A stretch of 23,549 nt of DNA. Source: DATEUP01 sp041485285 (GTDB taxonomy: Archaea; Thermoplasmatota; DTKX01; DATEUP01). The notes under the pieces are model-generated. The model was not told where the DNA came from. It searched no databases and saw only the letters and a program-made list of their open reading frames with translations. Positions 12,505-19,076 of the stretch are shown here, in pieces. A program made the translations under genes and the position numbers. Within the stretch, counting starts at the first letter, position 1, and the number at the start of each line of letters is the position of its first letter. The DNA is taken from the NCBI GenBank assembly GCA_041485285.1, contig JBGPJF010000035.1, positions 1 through 23,549 of the forward strand, in the 5' to 3' direction.

Positions 12505-13281
12505 ATGAGTCTCCCCGGCCGCATCGCCTGGGTCACCGGCGGCGGCCGCGGCATTGGCCGGGCCTGCGCGCTCGCCCTCGCACGCGAGGGCTGCGCCGTT
12601 GGCATAAGCGCTCGCACCGCGCCGGAGATCAACGCCGTCGCTGACGAGTGCCAGGCGCTCGGGGCCCGCTCGTATGCTTGCGCATGCGACGTAACCGATT
12701 CTTCGCAGGTTGCCAAGGCCTACAAGGAAGTTTCGCAGACCCTTGGCGCCCCCGACATTCTCGTGAGCAATGCGGGTTGGGCCCAGAGCGCGCCATTCCT
12801 CAAGGCAACGCTCCAGAGCCTCGACGACCACATGCAAGTGAACCTCCACGGCACCTTCCACGCCGCGCAGATCGCGCTTCCCGCGATGCTCGCCAAGAAG
12901 TGGGGAAGAGTCGTCGTTGTCGCGAGCGTCGCCGGCAAGATCGGCGTGCCCTACACCGCCGCCTACACGGCGAGCAAGCACGCGGTCGTCGGGCTTTCCC
13001 GCGCGCTGGCGGCGGAATTCGCGGACAAGGGGATCACCGTGAACGCGGTGTGCCCGGGCTATGTCGACACGCCGCTCACGGACACGAACATCAAGATGGC
13101 GGCGGAGCGAACGGGCCAGAGCGAACACGAAATGCGGAAGAGGTTCGAGGGGTTCAGCCCCCAGGGACGACTCACAAAGCCCGAGGAAGTGGCCCACGTA
13201 GTCACCTTCCTCTGCCAAGAGGCCGCAGGGAACATCAACGGGCAAGCCATCACGGTCGACGGGGGCGCAGTCCAGTGGTAG
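12505..13281 (+). CDS. SDR-family dehydrogenase (3-oxoacyl/3-hydroxyacyl type)
   Basis: Classical short-chain dehydrogenase/reductase, 258 residues. Nucleotide loop TGGGRGIG (11-18), NNAG-like SNAG (88-91), catalytic Asn113 (QVNLHG), Ser141 (VASVAG), Tyr154 and Lys158 (YTASKHA), then CPGYVDTPLTD and the C-terminal GQAITVDGGAVQW are all in place. There is Ser-Ala-Arg-Thr after the second strand, so NADP is a reasonable cofactor guess. Context (RidA, crotonase and acyl-CoA dehydrogenase genes downstream) points to a 3-hydroxyacyl-CoA or 3-oxoacyl-CoA oxidoreductase role in a degradation pathway, rather than fatty acid synthesis by FabG, which archaea generally lack. ATG 12505 is supported by the TATA box just upstream. 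Confidence 0.88.
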   Translation: MSLPGRIAWVTGGGRGIGRACALALAREGCAVGISARTAPEINAVADECQALGARSYACACDVTDSSQVAKAYKEVSQTLGAPDILVSNAGWAQSAPFLKATLQSLDDHMQVNLHGTFHAAQIALPAMLAKKWGRVVVVASVAGKIGVPYTAAYTASKHAVVGLSRALAAEFADKGITVNAVCPGYVDTPLTDTNIKMAAERTGQSEHEMRKRFEGFSPQGRLTKPEEVAHVVTFLCQEAAGNINGQAITVDGGAVQW

Positions 13282-13679
13282 ACATCAAGAAAGTCAACCC
13301 GAAGGGGCTCGGCCCCGCCATCGGGTATTCGCACGGCGTGCGCCACGGGAACACGCTACATATTGCTGGACAAATTGGCGGGTCCCCGAAGGGAGATGGC
13401 ACCTGGACGGTTGAAGAGGGCTTGGCGGCCCAATTCGAGAAGGCCCTGCGGAACGTTGTGGAAGTCGTCCGTGAAGAAGGCGGCTCGCCCAACTCCATCG
13501 TCGAAATGGTCGTTTTCGTCAAGGACATGAACGCTTACCGCAAGGCGAGGAAAGAGATTGGCCAGGGGTGGAGGCGCGTGATGGGTGGGCACTACCCGGC
13601 GATCACGATGGTGGAAGTCACGGACCTGTTTGAGCCGGGGACGCTGCTCGAGATCCGCGCGGTGGCCGCGTTGGGGTGA
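13275..13679 (+). CDS. RidA (YjgF/YER057c/UK114) family protein, non-canonical active site
   Basis: 134-residue Rid-family protein. Recognisable blocks are LHIAGQIGG near residue 32, AALRNVVEV-like helix (FEKALRNVVEVVREEGG), VEMVVFVKDMNAYRKA and the closing TLLEIRAVAAL. True RidA enzymes deaminate enamine/imine intermediates and need an Arg in the PAR-[ST] motif; here the matching position reads YPAITMVEV, with Ile instead of Arg. That places it in one of the Rid subfamilies without 2-aminoacrylate deaminase activity, with an unknown reaction. The GTG at 13275 overlaps the SDR stop by 7 bases; there is no later start near the N-terminus. The crotonase gene follows after 5 bases, so all four genes are one transcript. 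Confidence 0.85.
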   Translation: MVDIKKVNPKGLGPAIGYSHGVRHGNTLHIAGQIGGSPKGDGTWTVEEGLAAQFEKALRNVVEVVREEGGSPNSIVEMVVFVKDMNAYRKARKEIGQGWRRVMGGHYPAITMVEVTDLFEPGTLLEIRAVAALG

Positions 13680-13684
13680 GATCG

Positions 13685-14530
13685 ATGAGCGGGCTTCGCC
13701 AAAAAGCCGCCAAAGTGCGGGCGCACCACGACAAGGTGCCGACGGGAATGAAATACCGCGAGGAAGCGGGGATTGCCGAGATCACGCTGGCGCGGCCTGA
13801 GCGCCTGAACGCGATCACCTTCGAGATCTATGCGGGCCTGCGCGACCTGTTCAAGTCGTTCCAGTCGCGCAAGGACATCCGTGCGGTGGTGCTCACGGGC
13901 GAAGGGCGAGCGTTCTCGAGCGGCGGCGATGTGAATGAGATCATCGGGAAGCTCCTGGAAATGGACCGCCACGAGCTGGGCGAATTCACGGAGATGACCT
14001 GCGATGTGGTCGAAAACATGCGGGGGTGCCCGCAGCCCATCGTGGCGGCGCTGAACGGCACGGTCGCCGGGGCGGGCGCCGCCCTTGCCGTGGCTTCCGA
14101 CATCCGCATCGCGACGCCGGATGCGAAGATTGCGTTCCTGTTTGTGAAGGCCGGGCTTTCCTCGGCTGACATGGGGGCGTCGTTCCTGCTGCCGAGGATC
14201 ATCGGTCTCGGAAGGGCCTCGGAGCTACTCCTTACGGGCGATTTCATCGACGCGAAGACCGCCGAGCTTTGGGGACTCTACAACCGGGTCGTCCCGGCTC
14301 AAGACCTTCTCGCCCAGGCGCGGGCGCTCGCGAAGAACATCGCGGCCGGGCCGGTTCTGGGACTTCCGGCAAGCAAACAGGCGATCAACGGCCAGTTGCG
14401 CGTTTCCCTGCACGAGGCCCTGATGCAGGACGCAAGACTCCAGGCTGACCTCATGACGCACCCCGACTTTCAAGAGGCCTTCGACGCATTCCAAGCGAAG
14501 AGGCCCCCCAAGTTCGGGGGAAACCCTTGA
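13685..14530 (+). CDS. Enoyl-CoA hydratase/isomerase (crotonase) family protein
   Basis: 281-residue crotonase-fold enzyme. The oxyanion-hole segments are GRAFSSGGDVNE (first) and AALNGTVAGAGAALAVASD (second), which bind acyl-CoA thioester. The two Glu residues that hydrate enoyl-CoA in classical crotonase are not present: the first reads Ala (GAGAALA) and the second falls in FLFVKAGLSSADMG. An Asp in SSADMG is where dienoyl-CoA isomerases have a catalytic Asp, so an isomerase, hydrolase or other crotonase reaction is more likely than simple hydration. The N-terminal 25 residues (KAAKVRAHHDKVPTG) are a basic extension. ATG 13685 is preferred to GTG 13676; GGGGTGAG lies just before it. The acyl-CoA dehydrogenase gene follows after 9 bases. 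Confidence 0.85.
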   Translation: MSGLRQKAAKVRAHHDKVPTGMKYREEAGIAEITLARPERLNAITFEIYAGLRDLFKSFQSRKDIRAVVLTGEGRAFSSGGDVNEIIGKLLEMDRHELGEFTEMTCDVVENMRGCPQPIVAALNGTVAGAGAALAVASDIRIATPDAKIAFLFVKAGLSSADMGASFLLPRIIGLGRASELLLTGDFIDAKTAELWGLYNRVVPAQDLLAQARALAKNIAAGPVLGLPASKQAINGQLRVSLHEALMQDARLQADLMTHPDFQEAFDAFQAKRPPKFGGNP

Positions 14531-14539
14531 GGTGAGGCG

Positions 14540-15709
14540 GTGGGGGCGGCAGACGACTCGGGCGCACCCTTCTTCGAGCCGCGGCACGACCGCCTCCTGA
14601 GGCAGAGCCGGGCAATGGCCCTCAAGAAGCTCGAGCCCCTAAACCGTCTGGCCGAAACCGACCGGGACTTCGCCTCGCGCAAGGCCGTCGCCATCCTAGC
14701 GCGGGAGGGCCTCCTCAAGTTGCTGGTTCCGAAGTCCTACGGGGGGGCGTCGCCCGCCATCGACCACCGCGCGATGGTCGCCGCGCGCGAGGGCATCGCC
14801 TATGCGAGCGCCGTGTCCCACTCCGCCTTTGCCGTGCAGGGGCTGGGCGCCCTGCCGATTGCGATCGCGGGTTCCGAGGAGCAGAAGCGGGAGTGGCTGC
14901 CGAAGGCTGCAACCGGCAAGGTCGTCACGGCGTTCGCGCTGACGGAACCGGATGCGGGCAGCGATGTCGCCGCGATCACGACACGCGCCAAGAAAACGAA
15001 AAACGGTTGGTCGCTCACCGGCACGAAGACATTCATCAGCAACGCGGGGATCGCGGACATCTACACGGTCTTCGCGAAGACCAAGCCAGACCTTGGCCAC
15101 CGCGGGATCAGCGCGTTTCTCGTGCGCGCGGGCAAGCGCGGGTTCAAGGTCGAGCCTCAGCAGATGCTCGCGAACCTGCCGATTGGGACGCTGAAGTTCA
15201 AGGACGTCAGGCTCAGCCACGACGACCTGCTTGGGAAAGAAAACGACGGCTTCTACACGGCGATGCGGACGCTCGATTCGCTGCGGCCGACCGTTGCGGC
15301 GGCGGCATGCGGCGTTGGAAGGCGGGCGCTCGATGAGGCCGTCGCGCGGGCCAAGTCGCGCAAGACCTTCGGTCAGCCCATCGGGCAGCACCAAGGGATA
15401 CGGTGGATGCTCGCCGACGGGGCGGTTTCGCTGCGAGCGGCGAGACTCTTGACTTACCGGGCGGCGTGGCTGAAGGACCAAGGCAAAGAGCGTGTAACGG
15501 TCGAGGCCGCGGAGGCGAAGCTGTTCGCTACGGAGACGGCGCAGAATCTCGTTGATCTGGCGCTGCAGGTTCACGGCGCGTCCGGGGCGGTGCGCGATTC
15601 GCTGACCGCGCAGATGTACCGGGAGATTCGTGCGCTGCGGGTGTACGAGGGCACGAGCGAGATCCTGCGCCAAGTCATTGGGTCAAAACTCCTCCACGAC
15701 CGTCCATAG
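14540..15709 (+). CDS. Acyl-CoA dehydrogenase
   Basis: FAD-dependent acyl-CoA dehydrogenase, 389 residues, which introduces a 2,3 double bond into an acyl-CoA and passes electrons to ETF. FAD-binding segments AFALTEPDAGSDVAA and WSLTGTKTFISNAG, the RKTFGQPIGQHQ motif, LALQVHGASG, and the C-terminal VYEGTSEILRQVIG are all present; Glu370 in YEGT matches the catalytic base of short/medium-chain enzymes. Start GTG 14540 follows a GAGGTGAGGCG ribosome-binding stretch. It is the last gene of the SDR-RidA-crotonase operon. A second, truncated copy of its C-terminus lies at 22606-22908 and matches at about 63 of the last 78 positions. No electron-transfer flavoprotein gene is in the window. Confidence 0.92.
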   Translation: MGAADDSGAPFFEPRHDRLLRQSRAMALKKLEPLNRLAETDRDFASRKAVAILAREGLLKLLVPKSYGGASPAIDHRAMVAAREGIAYASAVSHSAFAVQGLGALPIAIAGSEEQKREWLPKAATGKVVTAFALTEPDAGSDVAAITTRAKKTKNGWSLTGTKTFISNAGIADIYTVFAKTKPDLGHRGISAFLVRAGKRGFKVEPQQMLANLPIGTLKFKDVRLSHDDLLGKENDGFYTAMRTLDSLRPTVAAAACGVGRRALDEAVARAKSRKTFGQPIGQHQGIRWMLADGAVSLRAARLLTYRAAWLKDQGKERVTVEAAEAKLFATETAQNLVDLALQVHGASGAVRDSLTAQMYREIRALRVYEGTSEILRQVIGSKLLHDRP

Positions 15710-15790
15710 GGCCGAGCCTCCAGACAAACGACCCCGGACCGTGGGCGAGCGCTCGTCAATCGGGTGGGCTTCACGGGCATAAACCGGGGC

Positions 15791-15806
15791 GAAAGGCATT
15801 TCAAGG
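15791..15806 (+). promoter_or_regulatory. Promoter-like element of the beta-helix/PKD protein gene
   Basis: GAAAGG followed by CATTTCAAGG, in the same layout as the elements before the zinc-ribbon membrane genes and the other exported protein. It lies about 77-92 bases before the ATG at 15883. The AT-rich part is weaker than a standard TATA box, so confidence is modest. Nothing else promoter-like was seen in the 173-base spacer after the acyl-CoA dehydrogenase gene, apart from a GCATAAAC at about 15777. Confidence 0.35.
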
Positions 15807-15882
15807 TGGCGAGTCCGCTGGTTCCGTCTAGAAGGGCGAGGCGCAGGCGAACAGCCAATGCCCGGGCGGTGGAGTTCCCCTT

Positions 15883-18800
15883 ATGAATCCCTATCTACGC
15901 TTTGTCCTGCTTGGCGCGGGATTTCTGGCGGGAATTGCGGTGTGGTGGGGTTTTCCCGGGACGGCCATCGCGTTCACCATCGTCGGCGACCAGCCAATCG
16001 ACACGGTCGCGACATGGACGGCGTCGGGGAGCCCGTACGTCCTAATCGGGAACCTCACGATCGGCCCTAGCGGCGTTCTTGACGTCCAAGCGAATGTCTC
16101 GGTTGAGGCGACCGGAGACTTCGCCATCCTTGTTGATGGGACGCTCCGGGCATTGGCCCCCTCGGGCCCGGTTTCGTTCGGATTGGCACCGAACGCCACA
16201 ACGCCCGATTGGGCGGGAATCCAAGGCCGTCTAGGGGCGACGGTGTCGCTTGCCGGCGCAGTAATTGACAAGGCCCGTGTGGGAGTCGAGTGTTCTGGGT
16301 GCAACCGACTGACGCTCATGGACATTAACATCTCAGGTGCTGGCGTAACGGGCCTTCGAACTATTGACACTCCGAACATTTCACTCGGCGACATCTGGAT
16401 TCAGTCCGCTGGGGCCGCTGCCACTTTTACGAATGCGACGAACCTGAATTGGAGCGGCTCGTCCACGGTGGCCGGGACCGACGGCGTTAGGATTGCGAAC
16501 TCCACGGGAGTCGTGCTTTCGGGCATCCGCGCCGTTGCAACCGCGGGGGGGGCGCTCAACCTTGACCGCGCTTCGAATACCTCGTGTGTCGACCTCCGCC
16601 TCAACGGTTCCAGTCCGAGTTCGATCATGGGCGTCACTAATGTGACGCTATGGCAATTAATGATCGAGAGGGCGGGTGTGTCCCTGGGCAACTCGAGCAC
16701 GGGAGTTACGATCCATGGATTCCGGATTGAGGCGGTTTCAGGGCGTGCCGTCCAGGCCAACGTTGCGGCGACGGTATTACTGTTGGACGGCTTCATTGGA
16801 GCGGGCTCCAGTCAGGCCCTTTACTTCCGAAACACCCAGGGCTTGCGCATCGAAAACGTCTGGATCGATGCAAGTCCGCTGGGCGTGTACCTCGAAACAA
16901 CCCAAGATGTGTTGCTGGAAAACGTCACCATAGTGGCCGGCGGGACGGGGGTCTTGGCGATGGCTAGCGTCAATCTCCAATTGCACGGCTCAACTATCGT
17001 AAACGGCACCGGGTACAGTGTAAGCCTCGACTCCGTGGATCAATTCACAGCATGGGGGAATAATTTTGTCGGCTGCGCGGCCGGCGCAAAATCGAATGGC
17101 GGCTCAACCAGCGCCTGGAGTTCGGGGGGAGTTGGGAATTTCTGGTTTCCCGCGAATCTGACGGACTCGGACGCAAATGGCATCGGGGACCTTCCGATAG
17201 ATGTCCCGGGGAGCTCCGGAGAGACGGACAATTATCCCGCAATGCTCGCGTTTTGGAACACCCCCCCGGGCCTTGCGGGGCTCGTGCCGCTCTCGGGCCC
17301 GGAGGACGCCTCCGTGAACGTGAGCGCCGACCTCGATGACCTGCTCGGAAGGCTCCGGCTCACGTGGACCGTCGGTGGCGACGCCGCTGTGATCGAAGCC
17401 GCCGGTCACGAGGCAACGCTCGTGTTTCCCACGCCCGGAATCGTTTTGATAACGATAAGGGCCACCAACCTAGCAAACCTAACGTCCATGATGGTCGTCC
17501 CATTCCGGGCCGTGGATAGCACGCCCCCGGCCGCGGTGTGCGCGGGTCCTGCCTACGCGGATGCAGGCACTGCAGCGCAGTTCTCGTCCCAGGATTCCAC
17601 GGATAACGATCCGTCCCTGTCGGGGCCGCCCGTGACGTCTTGGGCGGCGCGCAACGCCTCAGGGGTGCTTGTCGCAGGAGCCAATAACAGCACCACCTTT
17701 AGTTGGATTCCGCCATTCCCTGGCGCGTATCAGGTCACCTGCACACTAAGCGACTTGACCGGGAACACGAACAGCTCCCAGATTCCCTTTGTGGCTCGCG
17801 ATGTTCTCCCGCCGAGGATGGGGGCCCGAGACACCCTGGTTGTGAATGAGGATGTGCCGTTTGGGGTAAACGCTTCCGCGGTCACCGACGACGATCCGGA
17901 ATTCAGCAACAGCGGGTCCATTCGGTGGGTGCTGTCAATCTCCGGCGCGACCCTGTTGGACAGGAATGGATGGTCGTTTGCGAGCCTGTTAGCGGAGCCT
18001 GGCCGCTACAACCTTACGATCGTTGCCTGCGATCAAGCAGGCAACTGCGCGAATGCAACGGGGCTTCTGGTTGTGATCGACACAACCCCTCCCGACGTGA
18101 GTGCGGTCGGCACCTTCCAAGTAAAGGCCGGAGCGCCCGCCCGGCTCGGGGGAGAGAATGTAACTGACAATGACCCAGGGTTTCCCAACGGAGCATCCTT
18201 CTCATGGCAAATTGACAATGGATCTGGTCCCTTGAACCTTGGTGGGGTCTATGTCGTGGTCCTCTTCGAGGCTCCCGGAGTTTACCGCGGCACCCTGACA
18301 GCGACCGACGCGAGCGGGAATGTCGCGTCGGGGCCCTTCGAGGTGCATGCCCTGGACCAAACCGTCCCGGACGTCGAGCTCGATGTGCCGAGGGCGGTGG
18401 AACTTGGCGAGGAGGGGGTCTTCGATTGTTCTCGCTCAACGGATTCCTCGACCCCGCTAAGTGCCGTCTGGGACTTTGACGACGGGTCAGCTCCCGTTGC
18501 GGGCCTGCGTATAGTGCATCGGTTTCTTAGGGTGGCAAATCTGGCCGTCACGGTCACGGTTGCGGATGCAGCGGGCAACGGCCGGTCATCCACATTTGCG
18601 CTCAAGGTAGTCGACACCAGGGCCCCTTCGATTCTGGTTACCGAACCAGCCGGCGGCGAACGACCCCTTGGTGTGGCGGTTGGCCAGCGAGTTTCGTTCT
18701 CTGCCATCGCCGAAGATCTTTCGGGACCCGTGTCCGTGGTGTGGGACTTCGGGGATGGGGAGTCCCAAGCCGGCAAAAATGCGATGCACGGGTACTCGGC

Positions 18801-19014
18801 TCCCGGGACATACGTCGTCAACATCACAGCGCGCGACGCTTCGGGGAACTCGAACAGCACCCTGCTAGAAGTGACGGTCGCGGCCCCCCCACAGGGCTAC
18901 AACTGGCTTCTTCCCGCCGCTTTGGTTTCCTTTGCCGTCTTTGGGGTGGCCCTCTTAGCGTGGCGTCGGAGCCACCCTAAAGCGGACGAGGCACAACGCC
19001 TTCCTAGGCAATAG
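15883..19014 (+). CDS. Exported beta-helix/PKD-repeat surface protein, 1043 aa
   Basis: Large exported protein. Residues 1-30 are a signal peptide (basic start, then FVLLGAGFLAGIAVWWGF). Residues about 35-450 are a right-handed parallel beta-helix like NosD or pectate lyase folds, with repeating turns such as GLRIENVWIDASPLGVYLET and VLLENVTIVAGGTGV, closing with the NosD-like GNFWFPANLTDSDANGIGD. Then follow several Ig-like/HYR-type domains with DNDP repeats (about 560-830), and PKD domains carrying WDFDDGS and WDFGDGESQAG (about 850-1000). The last 37 residues hold a transmembrane anchor (WLLPAALVSFAVFGVALLAW) and a basic cytoplasmic tail. Many N-x-S/T sites suggest N-glycosylation. Probably a cell-surface adhesin or carbohydrate-binding protein; no enzyme motif is evident. 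ATG 15883 follows GGTGGAG at 9 bases. Confidence 0.85.
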   Translation: MNPYLRFVLLGAGFLAGIAVWWGFPGTAIAFTIVGDQPIDTVATWTASGSPYVLIGNLTIGPSGVLDVQANVSVEATGDFAILVDGTLRALAPSGPVSFGLAPNATTPDWAGIQGRLGATVSLAGAVIDKARVGVECSGCNRLTLMDINISGAGVTGLRTIDTPNISLGDIWIQSAGAAATFTNATNLNWSGSSTVAGTDGVRIANSTGVVLSGIRAVATAGGALNLDRASNTSCVDLRLNGSSPSSIMGVTNVTLWQLMIERAGVSLGNSSTGVTIHGFRIEAVSGRAVQANVAATVLLLDGFIGAGSSQALYFRNTQGLRIENVWIDASPLGVYLETTQDVLLENVTIVAGGTGVLAMASVNLQLHGSTIVNGTGYSVSLDSVDQFTAWGNNFVGCAAGAKSNGGSTSAWSSGGVGNFWFPANLTDSDANGIGDLPIDVPGSSGETDNYPAMLAFWNTPPGLAGLVPLSGPEDASVNVSADLDDLLGRLRLTWTVGGDAAVIEAAGHEATLVFPTPGIVLITIRATNLANLTSMMVVPFRAVDSTPPAAVCAGPAYADAGTAAQFSSQDSTDNDPSLSGPPVTSWAARNASGVLVAGANNSTTFSWIPPFPGAYQVTCTLSDLTGNTNSSQIPFVARDVLPPRMGARDTLVVNEDVPFGVNASAVTDDDPEFSNSGSIRWVLSISGATLLDRNGWSFASLLAEPGRYNLTIVACDQAGNCANATGLLVVIDTTPPDVSAVGTFQVKAGAPARLGGENVTDNDPGFPNGASFSWQIDNGSGPLNLGGVYVVVLFEAPGVYRGTLTATDASGNVASGPFEVHALDQTVPDVELDVPRAVELGEEGVFDCSRSTDSSTPLSAVWDFDDGSAPVAGLRIVHRFLRVANLAVTVTVADAAGNGRSSTFALKVVDTRAPSILVTEPAGGERPLGVAVGQRVSFSAIAEDLSGPVSVVWDFGDGESQAGKNAMHGYSAPGTYVVNITARDASGNSNSTLLEVTVAAPPQGYNWLLPAALVSFAVFGVALLAWRRSHPKADEAQRLPRQ

Positions 19015-19076
19015 GGGGCCATCGAAAGCCGTTTGCGGGTCGCCTTGCATGGATGCAAACGCGCGGCCCCGGCCGC

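Noticed and set aside
14696..15673. 325-codon open frame on the minus strand
   Set aside because: Antisense to the acyl-CoA dehydrogenase, with the Arg-rich composition of a shadow frame.
15710..15882. Possible small RNA or terminator in the spacer after the acyl-CoA dehydrogenase gene
   Set aside because: It contains a short palindrome (CGAGCGCTCG) and a promoter-like element but no T-tract or extended fold that would support an RNA gene or terminator.
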